A DNA stretch of 55,330 nucleotides, from contig QKCR01000091.1 in assembly GCA_003245575.1 (NCBI GenBank), forward strand, positions 1 to 55,330, written 5' to 3'. Below are positions 7,994 to 15,294 of this stretch, piece by piece. Under the pieces are notes generated by a model. The model saw nothing but the letters and a program-made list of their open reading frames with translations. It ran no database searches and was not told the origin of the DNA. Position numbers and translations under genes: made by a program. Position 1 is the first letter of the stretch. Each line of letters begins with the position of its first letter. The stretch comes from Alphaproteobacteria bacterium. GTDB lineage: Bacteria > Pseudomonadota > Alphaproteobacteria > Micavibrionales > Micavibrionaceae.

Positions 7994-8812
7994 TTATGAA
8001 GTTGTTCTGATGTCTTGTTGAACTTTAAAGACATTCAGCAAATCGCCTTGTGCTTCAAGTGCCAAGGATTCATCCGCATTAAGAAGGTCGCTCTCGGAGA
8101 ATAAATGCTCCAAAATGTCTTCCGTAAACAAATCTGTTTTCCCATTTCCAATCAATTCTTGTGCCTGTGTAAGAAAAGACATGGCAATTTCACAGAACTC
8201 GCGGCGGGTCTTGATAGTTGCAATATCCGAAGAGACCATATTCTTGAGAGTTGTTGCCAGATCAATCGCGTTAGAAATATCAATGCGGGAATTTTGTATG
8301 GTATGAGCGCTTGAAAAATCAGGCTCACGAATGCCTAAACCGTCAGAGGTCAGGTTAATCCCTTGTGTGACAAGGGTGGAATCGTCGTGCGGATCAAAAC
8401 GAATGACCAAGGCATCGCCTTTCAATAAGTTCACGTCTTTTCCTTTACCTGATAACATGACGTGGTCATTGAGTTTGGCAAGTGACCGCTTGTACCAATC
8501 AGCGCATTGCGCGATCTGGTCAGCGAATTTTTGCTGATAATCAGGGGTTTCAGCCATGTTTCGTGCTCGAATAGTCTGACCGCCTGCCTCCTCAAGAATA
8601 GCAATGGCTTCTTGCGTGTGGGTGAGGGCTGCTTCAAGAAGCTCAAGGTTTTTCTCGAATCCTGAAAGAACGTTGAGAAAATCACGACGCGAATTTTTCA
8701 AAAGTTCGGAAATGACTTGTTCTGCATCTTGAGACCGAGATGGCTCGACCGTAGATGCAATCTTTGAAAGCGTCTTCTGAAGTGCGGATGAAATAAAAAC
8801 TTTGGATGTCAT
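7994..8812 (-). CDS. Divergent flagellin-like protein
   Basis: 272 residues. The C-terminal half follows the alphaproteobacterial flagellin plan: 'STLVTQGINLTSDGLGI' (about 143-160), then helices with 'IATIKTRREFCEIAMSFLTQ' matching the usual L-x-x-V-Q-N-R-x-D-F segment, then a final helix. The N-terminal helices (about 30-130) fit the D0/D1 pattern loosely. The canonical end 'NEEGANLLALQTRQQL' is replaced by a diverged 'LNADESLALEAQGDLLNVFK', and the usual N-terminal N-T-N start is missing. It could be a minor flagellin, a hook-filament junction protein or a degenerate paralogue. AGGAGG precedes the ATG, and a CtrA-type promoter lies ~70-100 bases upstream. flbT follows. Confidence 0.65.
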   Translation of the reverse strand: MTSKVFISSALQKTLSKIASTVEPSRSQDAEQVISELLKNSRRDFLNVLSGFEKNLELLEAALTHTQEAIAILEEAGGQTIRARNMAETPDYQQKFADQIAQCADWYKRSLAKLNDHVMLSGKGKDVNLLKGDALVIRFDPHDDSTLVTQGINLTSDGLGIREPDFSSAHTIQNSRIDISNAIDLATTLKNMVSSDIATIKTRREFCEIAMSFLTQAQELIGNGKTDLFTEDILEHLFSESDLLNADESLALEAQGDLLNVFKVQQDIRTTS

Positions 8813-8878
8813 GCTCTGCTAGTCCTCCTTTCTGGGGGCAACGGCTAACCGGGCGCTATCCTCACGCCTAGCACAGAT

Positions 8879-8915
8879 ACTATACTCTATAAAATAATTC
8901 TTAATAGTCCTTTAA
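8879..8915 (-). promoter_or_regulatory. CtrA-type promoter of the flagellin-like gene and flbT
   Basis: A perfect TTAA-N7-TTAA box at 8901-8915 is followed, reading the minus strand, by TATAGT at 8884-8879. With a 17-base spacer the -35 hexamer falls at 8907-8902, inside the box, the usual layout of CtrA-activated promoters. The predicted transcript starts near 8872, about 60 bases before the ATG. Confidence 0.65.
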
Positions 8916-8935
8916 TGGGCAAGCTAGAAGGAACA

Positions 8936-8958
8936 ACGCCCGCAATGGCTGCGGGCGT
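8936..8958 (-). terminator. Hairpin downstream of fliK
   Basis: ACGCCCGCA / TGCGGGCGT, nine perfect pairs around a five-base loop, 30 bases past the fliK stop. The minus-strand tail is only moderately T-rich (TTGTTCCTT), so it may be a weak intrinsic terminator or an mRNA end stabiliser. Confidence 0.6.
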
Positions 8959-8988
8959 CATAAAAGTTTATTCAAACAAAAGAATATC

Positions 8989-10611
8989 TTATGCTAGAAT
9001 ATTGTAATGAACCGTTCCGGTCTCAGGATTAACCTGAATATTCATTTGGGTGTGTTCCACACTAATCCCTGATTCATCTAGGCCATCAGCAGAGAATGAC
9101 GGCCCGCCGGTACCTGAAACGTTAAAGGATGTGTCGTGTCTGGATTGCTGGGCGCCGTTTTGATTTTGCCCCATGGCTTGTCCGAATGAAGATCCACCCT
9201 GTGACAGGTCAAAGCTGAGTGAAGAATCATCCATTTTAATACCGGCAGATTCCAAAGACTGTTTCAGGTTATGAATATCGCGTTTAAGGATAAGCAAAGC
9301 ATCATCTGTCTCGGCCACGATCCGGACTTTCATGGACTCGCCTTTTTCAATACTCAAATGGACCTGAACTTTTCCGAGTTCCGGCGGATCAAGTTCCAAA
9401 GATACTTGCTGCGATTTGATCTCGCCATTTTGAACCATATTGGTCAATGTAGCTGACACAGTCTGTGTAGCTGTATGAGCAGAAGCCGCAGAGCTGTTGT
9501 TAAGAACGGGTGATGTGGAGTTCTGTTGCTGTAGCAATGCGCTCAGTCCTGATAATCCGTTCGTCGACGCTGATGTGTCAAGGAAAGATTGGGAAGGGTC
9601 ACCTGCCAACATGAAACGTGCAGAAGCGCTGCTGTCAGATGAACCGTCTAAATCCATAGACCCTGTCACATTAAGTGCACCGGACATGCCTGCAGCAGGA
9701 GTACCCTGAGCGTTGCCTTTACCCAAAGCACCGTTTTGAGCAACCTCAAAAGGAGCAAGGGGTGCAAAGGATCCGTCCTCTGACGAAGCAAAAGCTGAAA
9801 CAGTCCGTGCGCGATCGCTGGCATGTTCAACAATACCGATAGGGGCAAATTTATCTTGGGGATGTCCGCATAACAATGCTGACAATAAAGCCGGATCAAG
9901 AAGCATGTCTTCTTCAGAAATGTCACTTTCATCATCTGACTGTGGCAACAGGAATGTATCAGCAATATCTTCCGAGCTGACGGCAGTAGAAGTATCAGAA
10001 TTTGTGCTGACTTCCGTGGATTGGACGGGTTGTAGTCGAACCAAGAGAACTTGGAATGCGGCGGTGTCACCATTTGTCTGGCTTGTTGCATCTGTATTGC
10101 CATTCACAGAAACAGTGCCATTTTGATTTTTCAATGCAGATAGAGCATTCGAAATAGACTGAGCCAGCTCATCCATATTGGATGGTTGCACTGGTGCTGC
10201 CACAAGCAAAACATTCGCATTTTTTAAGGCATCTGAGTTGCTGCTGACCAATGTCGACAATTCGTCCAAAGACAAAGTCGTAATGCCGGCATTGTTTAAC
10301 CCGTCAGTCGAGACGGCGGGGGTTCCCGGAGTAAGGGCCACCAAAATTGCATTCGACAGCAAGCCTTGATCTTTAAGCGAGGACAGCAGATCTTGAAGAT
10401 CTGCATCGGACCCGTATTCGGATACAAAGTCATTCAGTGCATTTTGGTCAGGTGTGAACAGAATAATATTGGCTTTGGTATCTGTTTGGGTTTGGCCCTG
10501 CAAAAGAGAGAATATTCCCGAAAACGCAGCTTGAGCGCCTCCGACAGCAGATGCGCCACCAACAGAAGGTAGCATGGAAAAACTGGACGCAGGAGCAACG
10601 GATATAGACAT
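8989..10611 (-). CDS. fliK: Flagellar hook-length control protein FliK
   Basis: 540 residues. A long low-complexity Ser/Ala/Asn/Asp-rich region (about 1-395) is followed by the Flg_hook domain (about 400-490) with 'VSLELDPPELGKVQVHLSIE' and 'LKRDIHNLKQSLESAGI'. Such a disordered ruler plus a compact C-terminal domain that switches export specificity through FlhB is the FliK layout. Last gene of flgI-flgJ-flgN-like-fliK. A second FliK-like protein is encoded at 36424-38535. Confidence 0.88.
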   Translation of the reverse strand: MSISVAPASSFSMLPSVGGASAVGGAQAAFSGIFSLLQGQTQTDTKANIILFTPDQNALNDFVSEYGSDADLQDLLSSLKDQGLLSNAILVALTPGTPAVSTDGLNNAGITTLSLDELSTLVSSNSDALKNANVLLVAAPVQPSNMDELAQSISNALSALKNQNGTVSVNGNTDATSQTNGDTAAFQVLLVRLQPVQSTEVSTNSDTSTAVSSEDIADTFLLPQSDDESDISEEDMLLDPALLSALLCGHPQDKFAPIGIVEHASDRARTVSAFASSEDGSFAPLAPFEVAQNGALGKGNAQGTPAAGMSGALNVTGSMDLDGSSDSSASARFMLAGDPSQSFLDTSASTNGLSGLSALLQQQNSTSPVLNNSSAASAHTATQTVSATLTNMVQNGEIKSQQVSLELDPPELGKVQVHLSIEKGESMKVRIVAETDDALLILKRDIHNLKQSLESAGIKMDDSSLSFDLSQGGSSFGQAMGQNQNGAQQSRHDTSFNVSGTGGPSFSADGLDESGISVEHTQMNIQVNPETGTVHYNILA

Positions 10612-10641
10612 GATATATTTCCTTATATCTTGGAATTAACT

Positions 10642-11133
10642 TTAGACGGCCTCATTAATTGCGGTAGCCATGGGTTTTGCAGAAAGATGGGCATCAATTT
10701 TTCCTGTTCTTCCGTAACCTTTTCCGCTTTTATTGATTTTATCACGTGCAGCATCAAGGAGACGTTCTTGTATACGACGTAGGCTACGAAAACGGGCTTC
10801 ACATTGATGCTTGGATATGTCTGCCAATTCTTGCAAAGAGTCATGAGATGCCAGAATGCGCGATTTCAAAACACTATCACAATTATTCATCTCTTCCTTG
10901 CGTTGAGAAATCTCGCCAATTCCCAACTCACATTCTCGAACCAGTTTGATTTTTTCGGGTTGAAGCAGTTGGAACTTGCTCATATCCCCAACGGAGAGTA
11001 CATCAATCTCTTGCGTGTAAAGAATGATCAATCGCTCCATTTTATCCAGAACAGACTGCAAAAGTCTGTCTGCTGGAAGCCCTGACTTTGATTGGTCTTG
11101 GGCGTAGACGGGTTTCTGTCTTCTCGGGATCAT
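10642..11133 (-). CDS. flgN: FlgN-like export chaperone
   Basis: 163 residues, almost entirely helical. 'LDKMERLIILYTQEIDVLS' and 'LLQPEKIKLVRECE' follow the FlgN pattern of a leading helix with paired acidic residues and a K-x-x-L turn; the second half is basic. FlgN escorts the hook-associated proteins FlgK and FlgL. Its start overlaps the flgJ stop by four bases and fliK begins 30 bases later, so it belongs to this operon. Assignment rests on size, helical pattern and position rather than strong signature residues. Confidence 0.6.
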   Translation of the reverse strand: MIPRRQKPVYAQDQSKSGLPADRLLQSVLDKMERLIILYTQEIDVLSVGDMSKFQLLQPEKIKLVRECELGIGEISQRKEEMNNCDSVLKSRILASHDSLQELADISKHQCEARFRSLRRIQERLLDAARDKINKSGKGYGRTGKIDAHLSAKPMATAINEAV

Positions 11134-11525
11134 TCTTGACCTCCTGTGCTGGTTGGTGTTTGTAGTGTTGCGGCAGGCTGAGACGCAGATGCAGACGGAT
11201 CTTCCTGATATTTCAATAGTTCTGCCTGAATGTGTTTTGCAAGTCCGATACCGCCTTGATTGGAAATCATTTTTCCGTATTCCTGAACCATCATCCCGCG
11301 AAAGACTTCTTCGCCTTTGCCGCCGCCGAACGTGTCATCAACCTCAATCATATCGAACATCGGCTTGATCATTTCCGAGATAAACACAGCTTCGAAGTCT
11401 TTGGCTGCTTGCGCAGATTTCTCGAGTTTCAACTTGTCGGCAGAGCGGGCAAGCTTGTCGATAGATGCCTGACCTTTTGCGGTCTGGATCAGATCTTGTG
11501 TTGCTGTGACGCCGAGATTTGTCAT
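11130..11525 (-). CDS. flgJ: Rod-binding/rod-capping protein FlgJ, single domain
   Basis: 131 residues corresponding only to the N-terminal rod-binding domain: 'KAAKDFEAVFISEMIKPMF', then 'GKGEEVFRGMMVQEYGKMI' and 'GIGLAKHIQAELLK'. The muramidase domain of enterobacterial FlgJ is absent, as is usual in alphaproteobacteria, so a separate peptidoglycan hydrolase must open the wall. It follows flgI by 28 bases. Confidence 0.92.
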   Translation of the reverse strand: MTNLGVTATQDLIQTAKGQASIDKLARSADKLKLEKSAQAAKDFEAVFISEMIKPMFDMIEVDDTFGGGKGEEVFRGMMVQEYGKMISNQGGIGLAKHIQAELLKYQEDPSASASQPAATLQTPTSTGGQE

Positions 11526-11553
11526 GTTAATGTTCCGTATTCTTTCTCGTCAA

Positions 11554-12747
11554 TTACATCGTTTCAATATCAGCTTGCAAAGCGCCGGCTGCTTTAATGG
11601 CTTGCAAGATCGTAATAATTTCCCGTGGGCCAACACCGAGTTTATTGAGTCCAGTCACCAAATCCTGCAATGTCACACCACTCTCGAGAATAGCGAGCTT
11701 GGCATCGGTACCTTGATTGACTTGAATGTCTGAACGAGGAACGACAACTGTCTCGCCATTCTCTGAGAACGGGTTGGGTTGGGACACTTGGGGTGTTTCA
11801 TTTACTTTGATGGTCAGGCTGCCTTGTGCGATTGCAACTGTGCTGACGCGCACATCTGCACCCATCACAATTGTGCCGGAGTTTTCATCAATAACGACAC
11901 GAGCAATCTGGTCAGGTTGAATTGGAAGCTGTTCAATATCTGTAATCAAATCAACCATGCCGTTCGGATAATTTGAACCACGACGCAGTGTAACGGTGGC
12001 ATCATTACTTGCATAAGCTAATTCTGCAGAAGTAAAGCCGTTAATCGCCTGGGCAATACGGCGTGCCGTTGTAAAATCAGGATTTTTTAATGCCAGACGG
12101 ATTTCATTCAACCCGTTAAGATCATATTCGATTTCGCGTTCAACGATAGCGCCATCAGCAATACGTCCGCGGGTAGGGGTGTTTTGTGTAACAGTCTGTG
12201 CATCACCTGATGCTGAAAAACCTGCAATGGCAACAGGGCCTTGTGCCACAGCATAAACTTCACCGTCAGCTCCCATCAATGGCGTAACCAACAATGTTCC
12301 GCCCTGAAGATTTTTTGCATCTCCCAATGTCGAAACAGTGACATCTATACGTGATCCTTGTGTCTGGAACGGAGGCATAGTAGATGTCACCATAACGGCG
12401 GCGACGTTACCTGTATTCAGATTCTCACCTTTAACGTTAACGCCCAAACGCTCGAGCATCGCGATCAAAGATTGTTGGGTAAAAGGGGAGTTGTTGAGCT
12501 TGTCACCCGTTCCGTTCAAGCCAACGACAAGGCCGTACCCGATCAGGACGTTATCACGAACGCCTTCGATGTTGACGATATCCTTAATACGGGCGGTTGC
12601 AGCGTTCGCCTGTACCGTTACGGCAACGTAAAAGACTGCCGCAAGCCACAGACAGGACAAAATAATCATAAGACGCTTGATCAAAGCCGTTGATCCTTCG
12701 CGAAGTGTTTGTTTCATCATTGCCACCCGTTTCATTGGTATTTTCAA
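11554..12747 (-). CDS. flgI: Flagellar P-ring protein FlgI
   Basis: 397 residues from the start chosen here, a TTG at 12747 with AAGGA seven bases upstream; the ATG at 12804 has no such site, and internal ATGs at 12735 and 12720/12717 are alternatives. A signal-anchor-like segment (LMIILSCLWLAAVFYVAVTV) precedes the mature start near ATARIKDI. Conserved FlgI blocks include 'VLIGYGLVVGLNGTGD', 'VTVSTLGDAKNLQGGTLLVT' and the 'SGVTLQDLVTGLNKLGVGPR' end. FlgI polymerises around the rod in peptidoglycan, assisted by FlgA. First gene of its operon, divergent from fliX. Confidence 0.93.
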   Translation of the reverse strand: MKIPMKRVAMMKQTLREGSTALIKRLMIILSCLWLAAVFYVAVTVQANAATARIKDIVNIEGVRDNVLIGYGLVVGLNGTGDKLNNSPFTQQSLIAMLERLGVNVKGENLNTGNVAAVMVTSTMPPFQTQGSRIDVTVSTLGDAKNLQGGTLLVTPLMGADGEVYAVAQGPVAIAGFSASGDAQTVTQNTPTRGRIADGAIVEREIEYDLNGLNEIRLALKNPDFTTARRIAQAINGFTSAELAYASNDATVTLRRGSNYPNGMVDLITDIEQLPIQPDQIARVVIDENSGTIVMGADVRVSTVAIAQGSLTIKVNETPQVSQPNPFSENGETVVVPRSDIQVNQGTDAKLAILESGVTLQDLVTGLNKLGVGPREIITILQAIKAAGALQADIETM

Positions 12748-12885
12748 TATTTGGTCCTTAAAGTTAGACCTATCCGACAGAGTCCTATGCGAGAACCATG
12801 CCAATTCGGATATTCTTATATTTCAATAGGATAGATTGGCTATGCGACTGGGCAAAACTTGCCGAATGATTGACTGGGAAATTTT

Positions 12886-12894
12886 TGTTATAAT
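12886..12894 (+). promoter_or_regulatory. Extended -10 promoter for fliX
   Basis: TGTTATAAT: a perfect TATAAT with an upstream TGn extension, 33 bases before the fliX ATG; the -35 is weak, as expected for extended -10 promoters. Confidence 0.6.
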
Positions 12895-12926
12895 AAGAAC
12901 TGAAGGGGAGACAAAGGAGAATACCC

Positions 12927-13376
12927 ATGAAAATCCAAGGGCCTGATCAGACCAACAAAACGTCATCGAGCAAAAAATCATCCAAATCCGGATCTGCCGG
13001 ATCATCGAGTTTTGGCTCTCTGATTGGTGGAAGTGAGGCTGAGGCTCCTGCACATACCGCTGCAGCCAGCGCAATTGCGGGGATTGATGCTCTTTTATTG
13101 GCCCAAGAATCGGAAGACCCAACAGAGCGCGCCGCACGCAAGCGTATGCATGAGCGCGCAGATGACCTGCTCGGGCAATTGGATAAAATTAAAATCGGAA
13201 TGCTGACAGGGACCTTATCGGTCGGTAATCTGATTGATATAGCTGATGTTGTTGCCTCCCACCGTGAGAAGCTCAAAGACCCTCAACTCAGTGCGCTTCT
13301 GGATGAAATTGACCTCCGGGCCCAGATAGAAATCGCTAAAATGAAGATGGCCCTCGAGGCCTCAACAATGTTTTAG
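12927..13376 (+). CDS. fliX: Flagellar assembly regulator FliX
   Basis: 149 residues. A Ser/Lys-rich N-terminus (1-30) precedes the FliX core: 'IAGIDALLLAQ', the R-rich 'RAARKRMHERADDLLGQLD', 'KIGMLTGTLS' and the ending 'LLDEIDLRAQIEIAKMKMAL'. In Caulobacter FliX couples early basal-body assembly to the sigma-54 activator FlbD. No flbD gene is seen in this window. GGAGACAAAGGAG precedes the ATG. Confidence 0.88.
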   Translation: MKIQGPDQTNKTSSSKKSSKSGSAGSSSFGSLIGGSEAEAPAHTAAASAIAGIDALLLAQESEDPTERAARKRMHERADDLLGQLDKIKIGMLTGTLSVGNLIDIADVVASHREKLKDPQLSALLDEIDLRAQIEIAKMKMALEASTMF

Positions 13377-13515
13377 GGAAAATAGATCCTCGCAATCGCC
13401 GAATTTAAGTGGATGAACCCGTGTGTAAGGTGCTTCCGGACTTGTAATTTGGCTTCAAATTGCATAATTTTCTGCTCACTTTTTAACTCTTGCTCTAGTA
13501 TAGAAGGTAGTAAGT

Positions 13516-13947
13516 ATGTCCAAAGCAGGTAGCGCGCTCGTTCCTCAGAATTATAAGCCGACGGACGAAGAAGAGTTCATGAACCCGATCATGAAGGAAT
13601 ATTTCCGTCAAAAGTTGATCGCGTGGAGAGAAGAACTCTTGAAAGAGTCGGAAGGAACCATCCACAACACATTGCAAAGCACAGAATTGCAAAAGCCGGA
13701 TCTGGCTGACCGCGCGTCTGCTGAAACAGACCATGCTTTGGAACTCAGAACCCGCGACCGCGAGCGTAAGTTGATTACCAAGATTAATGAAGCCTTATTG
13801 CGCATTGATGATGATACGTACGGATATTGCGAAGAAACGGGTGAGCCGATCACTGTGGGCCGCCTTGATGCACGTCCGATCGCAACGTTGTCGCTTGAGG
13901 CTCAAGAGCGTCACGAGCGTATGGAACGCACTCACCGCGACGAGTAA
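13516..13947 (+). CDS. dksA: RNA polymerase-binding factor DksA, with reduced zinc finger
   Basis: 143 residues. The coiled-coil region (about 30-95) is followed by the globular 'DDDTYGYCEETGEPITVGRL' and 'DARPIATLSLEAQERHERME'. Aligned by eye with E. coli DksA, the four zinc cysteines read Cys-Thr-Ser-Ala, so the zinc site is essentially gone; similar loss is known in other alphaproteobacterial DksA proteins. The tip acidic residues are probably in 'KPDLADRASAETD'. It should bind the polymerase secondary channel and mediate ppGpp responses. Its own terminator follows. The neighbours are unrelated. Confidence 0.9.
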   Translation: MSKAGSALVPQNYKPTDEEEFMNPIMKEYFRQKLIAWREELLKESEGTIHNTLQSTELQKPDLADRASAETDHALELRTRDRERKLITKINEALLRIDDDTYGYCEETGEPITVGRLDARPIATLSLEAQERHERMERTHRDE

Positions 13948-13979
13948 TCCGTACCCATCGCACGAAATAGAGAATTTAG

Positions 13980-14009
13980 ACGCCCCTGTCCCGCGATGGA
14001 GAGGGGCGT
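13980..14009 (+). terminator. Hairpin terminator after dksA
   Basis: ACGCCCCT / AGGGGCGT with a 14-base loop, 33 bases after the dksA stop. The following bases are only partly T-rich. Confidence 0.6.
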
Positions 14010-14123
14010 TGCTCTTGCATGTTTTCCATTTGCTAATCTTTACCTGCTATAGTTGCATATCCATGGAATATATAGTATTATGGTAAAAATAAAAATGATG
14101 GTCAAATTAAGGGTTGGTGTGTG

Positions 14124-15044
14124 ATGGCAGAGGATAAGAAGAAGAAAACAGAGGCGCCTGTTGCGCCATCGGCAGTTGCAGCCCCTCAACCGCAAGCAGC
14201 TCCACCTGTTTCAAGCCAATCAAACTCATTTCTCAAAGGGATTAAAGAGTTTATCGACGGGTTTCTAAAGAATTCTGGTTTGGACAAGCTAATTGACAAG
14301 ATCAAAGAAGCTCTGGGCATAGAAACTAAACCTAAACCGGAGAAGCCCGACTCTAAACCACCAAAGAAACTCGAAGCCGAACCCACAGCAAAACCTGCCG
14401 AACCGGATGCTGCCCCAAAACCTAAACCCGCGCCTGAGGCGGCGCCATCCCAGCGCCCTGTGGCAGCACCGGCCCCAGCTGAGCCTGCAACGACCGAACC
14501 AAAAGTTGTTGAAACAGAAGTTAAAGATCCTGATCTGAAAAAATTTTACGACAGCCTCTCGCCTGAACAAGTAGAAATGCAAAAGAAAATTGCAGCATTG
14601 GGCGGAAGTCAGCCACAAGGCGAGATGATGGGCATTGGACCTGGATTTCCTGCTCAATCATACGCATTAGAAAAAAGATTGGGATCAGCAATGTATGATG
14701 GCCCATTCGACGCGAAAGAAAGGATTGCTTTCCCGTACGAGCCTTCAGAAGAGGTTGATCAGCTCAAGAAGAAATTCGAAGAGTCTTTAACACCTGAACA
14801 AAAAGCTTTATTTGATAAATATGGTGATAAAGAGCGAGAAGGGTTGAAACCATTCCGCGATAGAGATGTAGGTGGTATAAGACTAGAAGATGGTCCGTCA
14901 ACCAAGACAGATTTTCCGAGCGATTTTACCAGACTGCTAAGAGAAAACCGCACTGAATTGACAAGTCCCGTTATAGGGCAGCAACAGGGAGGGGCGGCCG
15001 TAAAGGTAGACCTTGATGCAAAAAGCGTATTAAGTGGCCCATAA
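14124..15044 (+). CDS. Pro/Lys/Ala-rich protein, function unknown
   Basis: 306 residues from the ATG at 14124; the GTG one codon earlier is less well spaced from AAGGG. Three parts: a short amphipathic helical block (about 35-65, 'GIKEFIDGFLKNSGLDKLID'), a Pro/Lys/Ala/Glu linker with repeated KPKP and EPA units (about 70-130), and a charged C-terminal part with two related 'SLSPEQ' and 'SLTPEQKALFDKYG' segments (about 140-260). No signal peptide, membrane segment or catalytic motif. It stands alone between dksA and the GGDEF-like locus, and its terminator is shared with that opposite-strand locus. No family recognised. Confidence 0.65.
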   Translation: MAEDKKKKTEAPVAPSAVAAPQPQAAPPVSSQSNSFLKGIKEFIDGFLKNSGLDKLIDKIKEALGIETKPKPEKPDSKPPKKLEAEPTAKPAEPDAAPKPKPAPEAAPSQRPVAAPAPAEPATTEPKVVETEVKDPDLKKFYDSLSPEQVEMQKKIAALGGSQPQGEMMGIGPGFPAQSYALEKRLGSAMYDGPFDAKERIAFPYEPSEEVDQLKKKFEESLTPEQKALFDKYGDKEREGLKPFRDRDVGGIRLEDGPSTKTDFPSDFTRLLRENRTELTSPVIGQQQGGAAVKVDLDAKSVLSGP

Positions 15045-15073
15045 CTTTAGAGAATATATTTTTACTGCCATAA

Positions 15074-15100
15074 AAAACGCGGAACTAATTTCCGCGTTTT
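15074..15100. terminator. Bidirectional intrinsic terminator
   Basis: AAAACGCGGAA / TTCCGCGTTTT, 11 pairs, loop of five, with T runs in both directions. It ends the Pro/Lys-rich gene and the opposing 57-residue gene, whose stop codon touches the hairpin arm. Confidence 0.85.
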
Positions 15101-15272
15101 ATTTTTCTGGATTATCGTCCTGATTTTTAGCAGCCAATGCGCGTTTTAGAACTTCAGGAATGTTACCTTTTTCTATTTCTGCAGACAGATGCTTTTCCAG
15201 CACGAAAGGATCGTCCTCGCGGAGTGGCTTTTTACCCAACGACCATAAAAGCTTATCGCGTTCCTTTCCCAT
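15099..15272 (-). CDS. Overlooked 57-residue small protein
   Basis: An ATG at 15272 sits five bases after a near-perfect AGGAGGT. The product is small and highly charged, beginning MGKERDKLLWSLGKKPLRED and ending Asn-Pro-Glu-Lys, with a likely amphipathic C-terminal helix. It starts 22 bases after the stop of the double-GGDEF gene and ends in the shared terminator, so it is the second gene of that operon. Function unknown; a partner of the upstream protein is a reasonable guess only. Confidence 0.75.
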   Translation of the reverse strand: MGKERDKLLWSLGKKPLREDDPFVLEKHLSAEIEKGNIPEVLKRALAAKNQDDNPEK

Positions 15273-15294
15273 TTCTACCTCCTGTCAAATCCCG

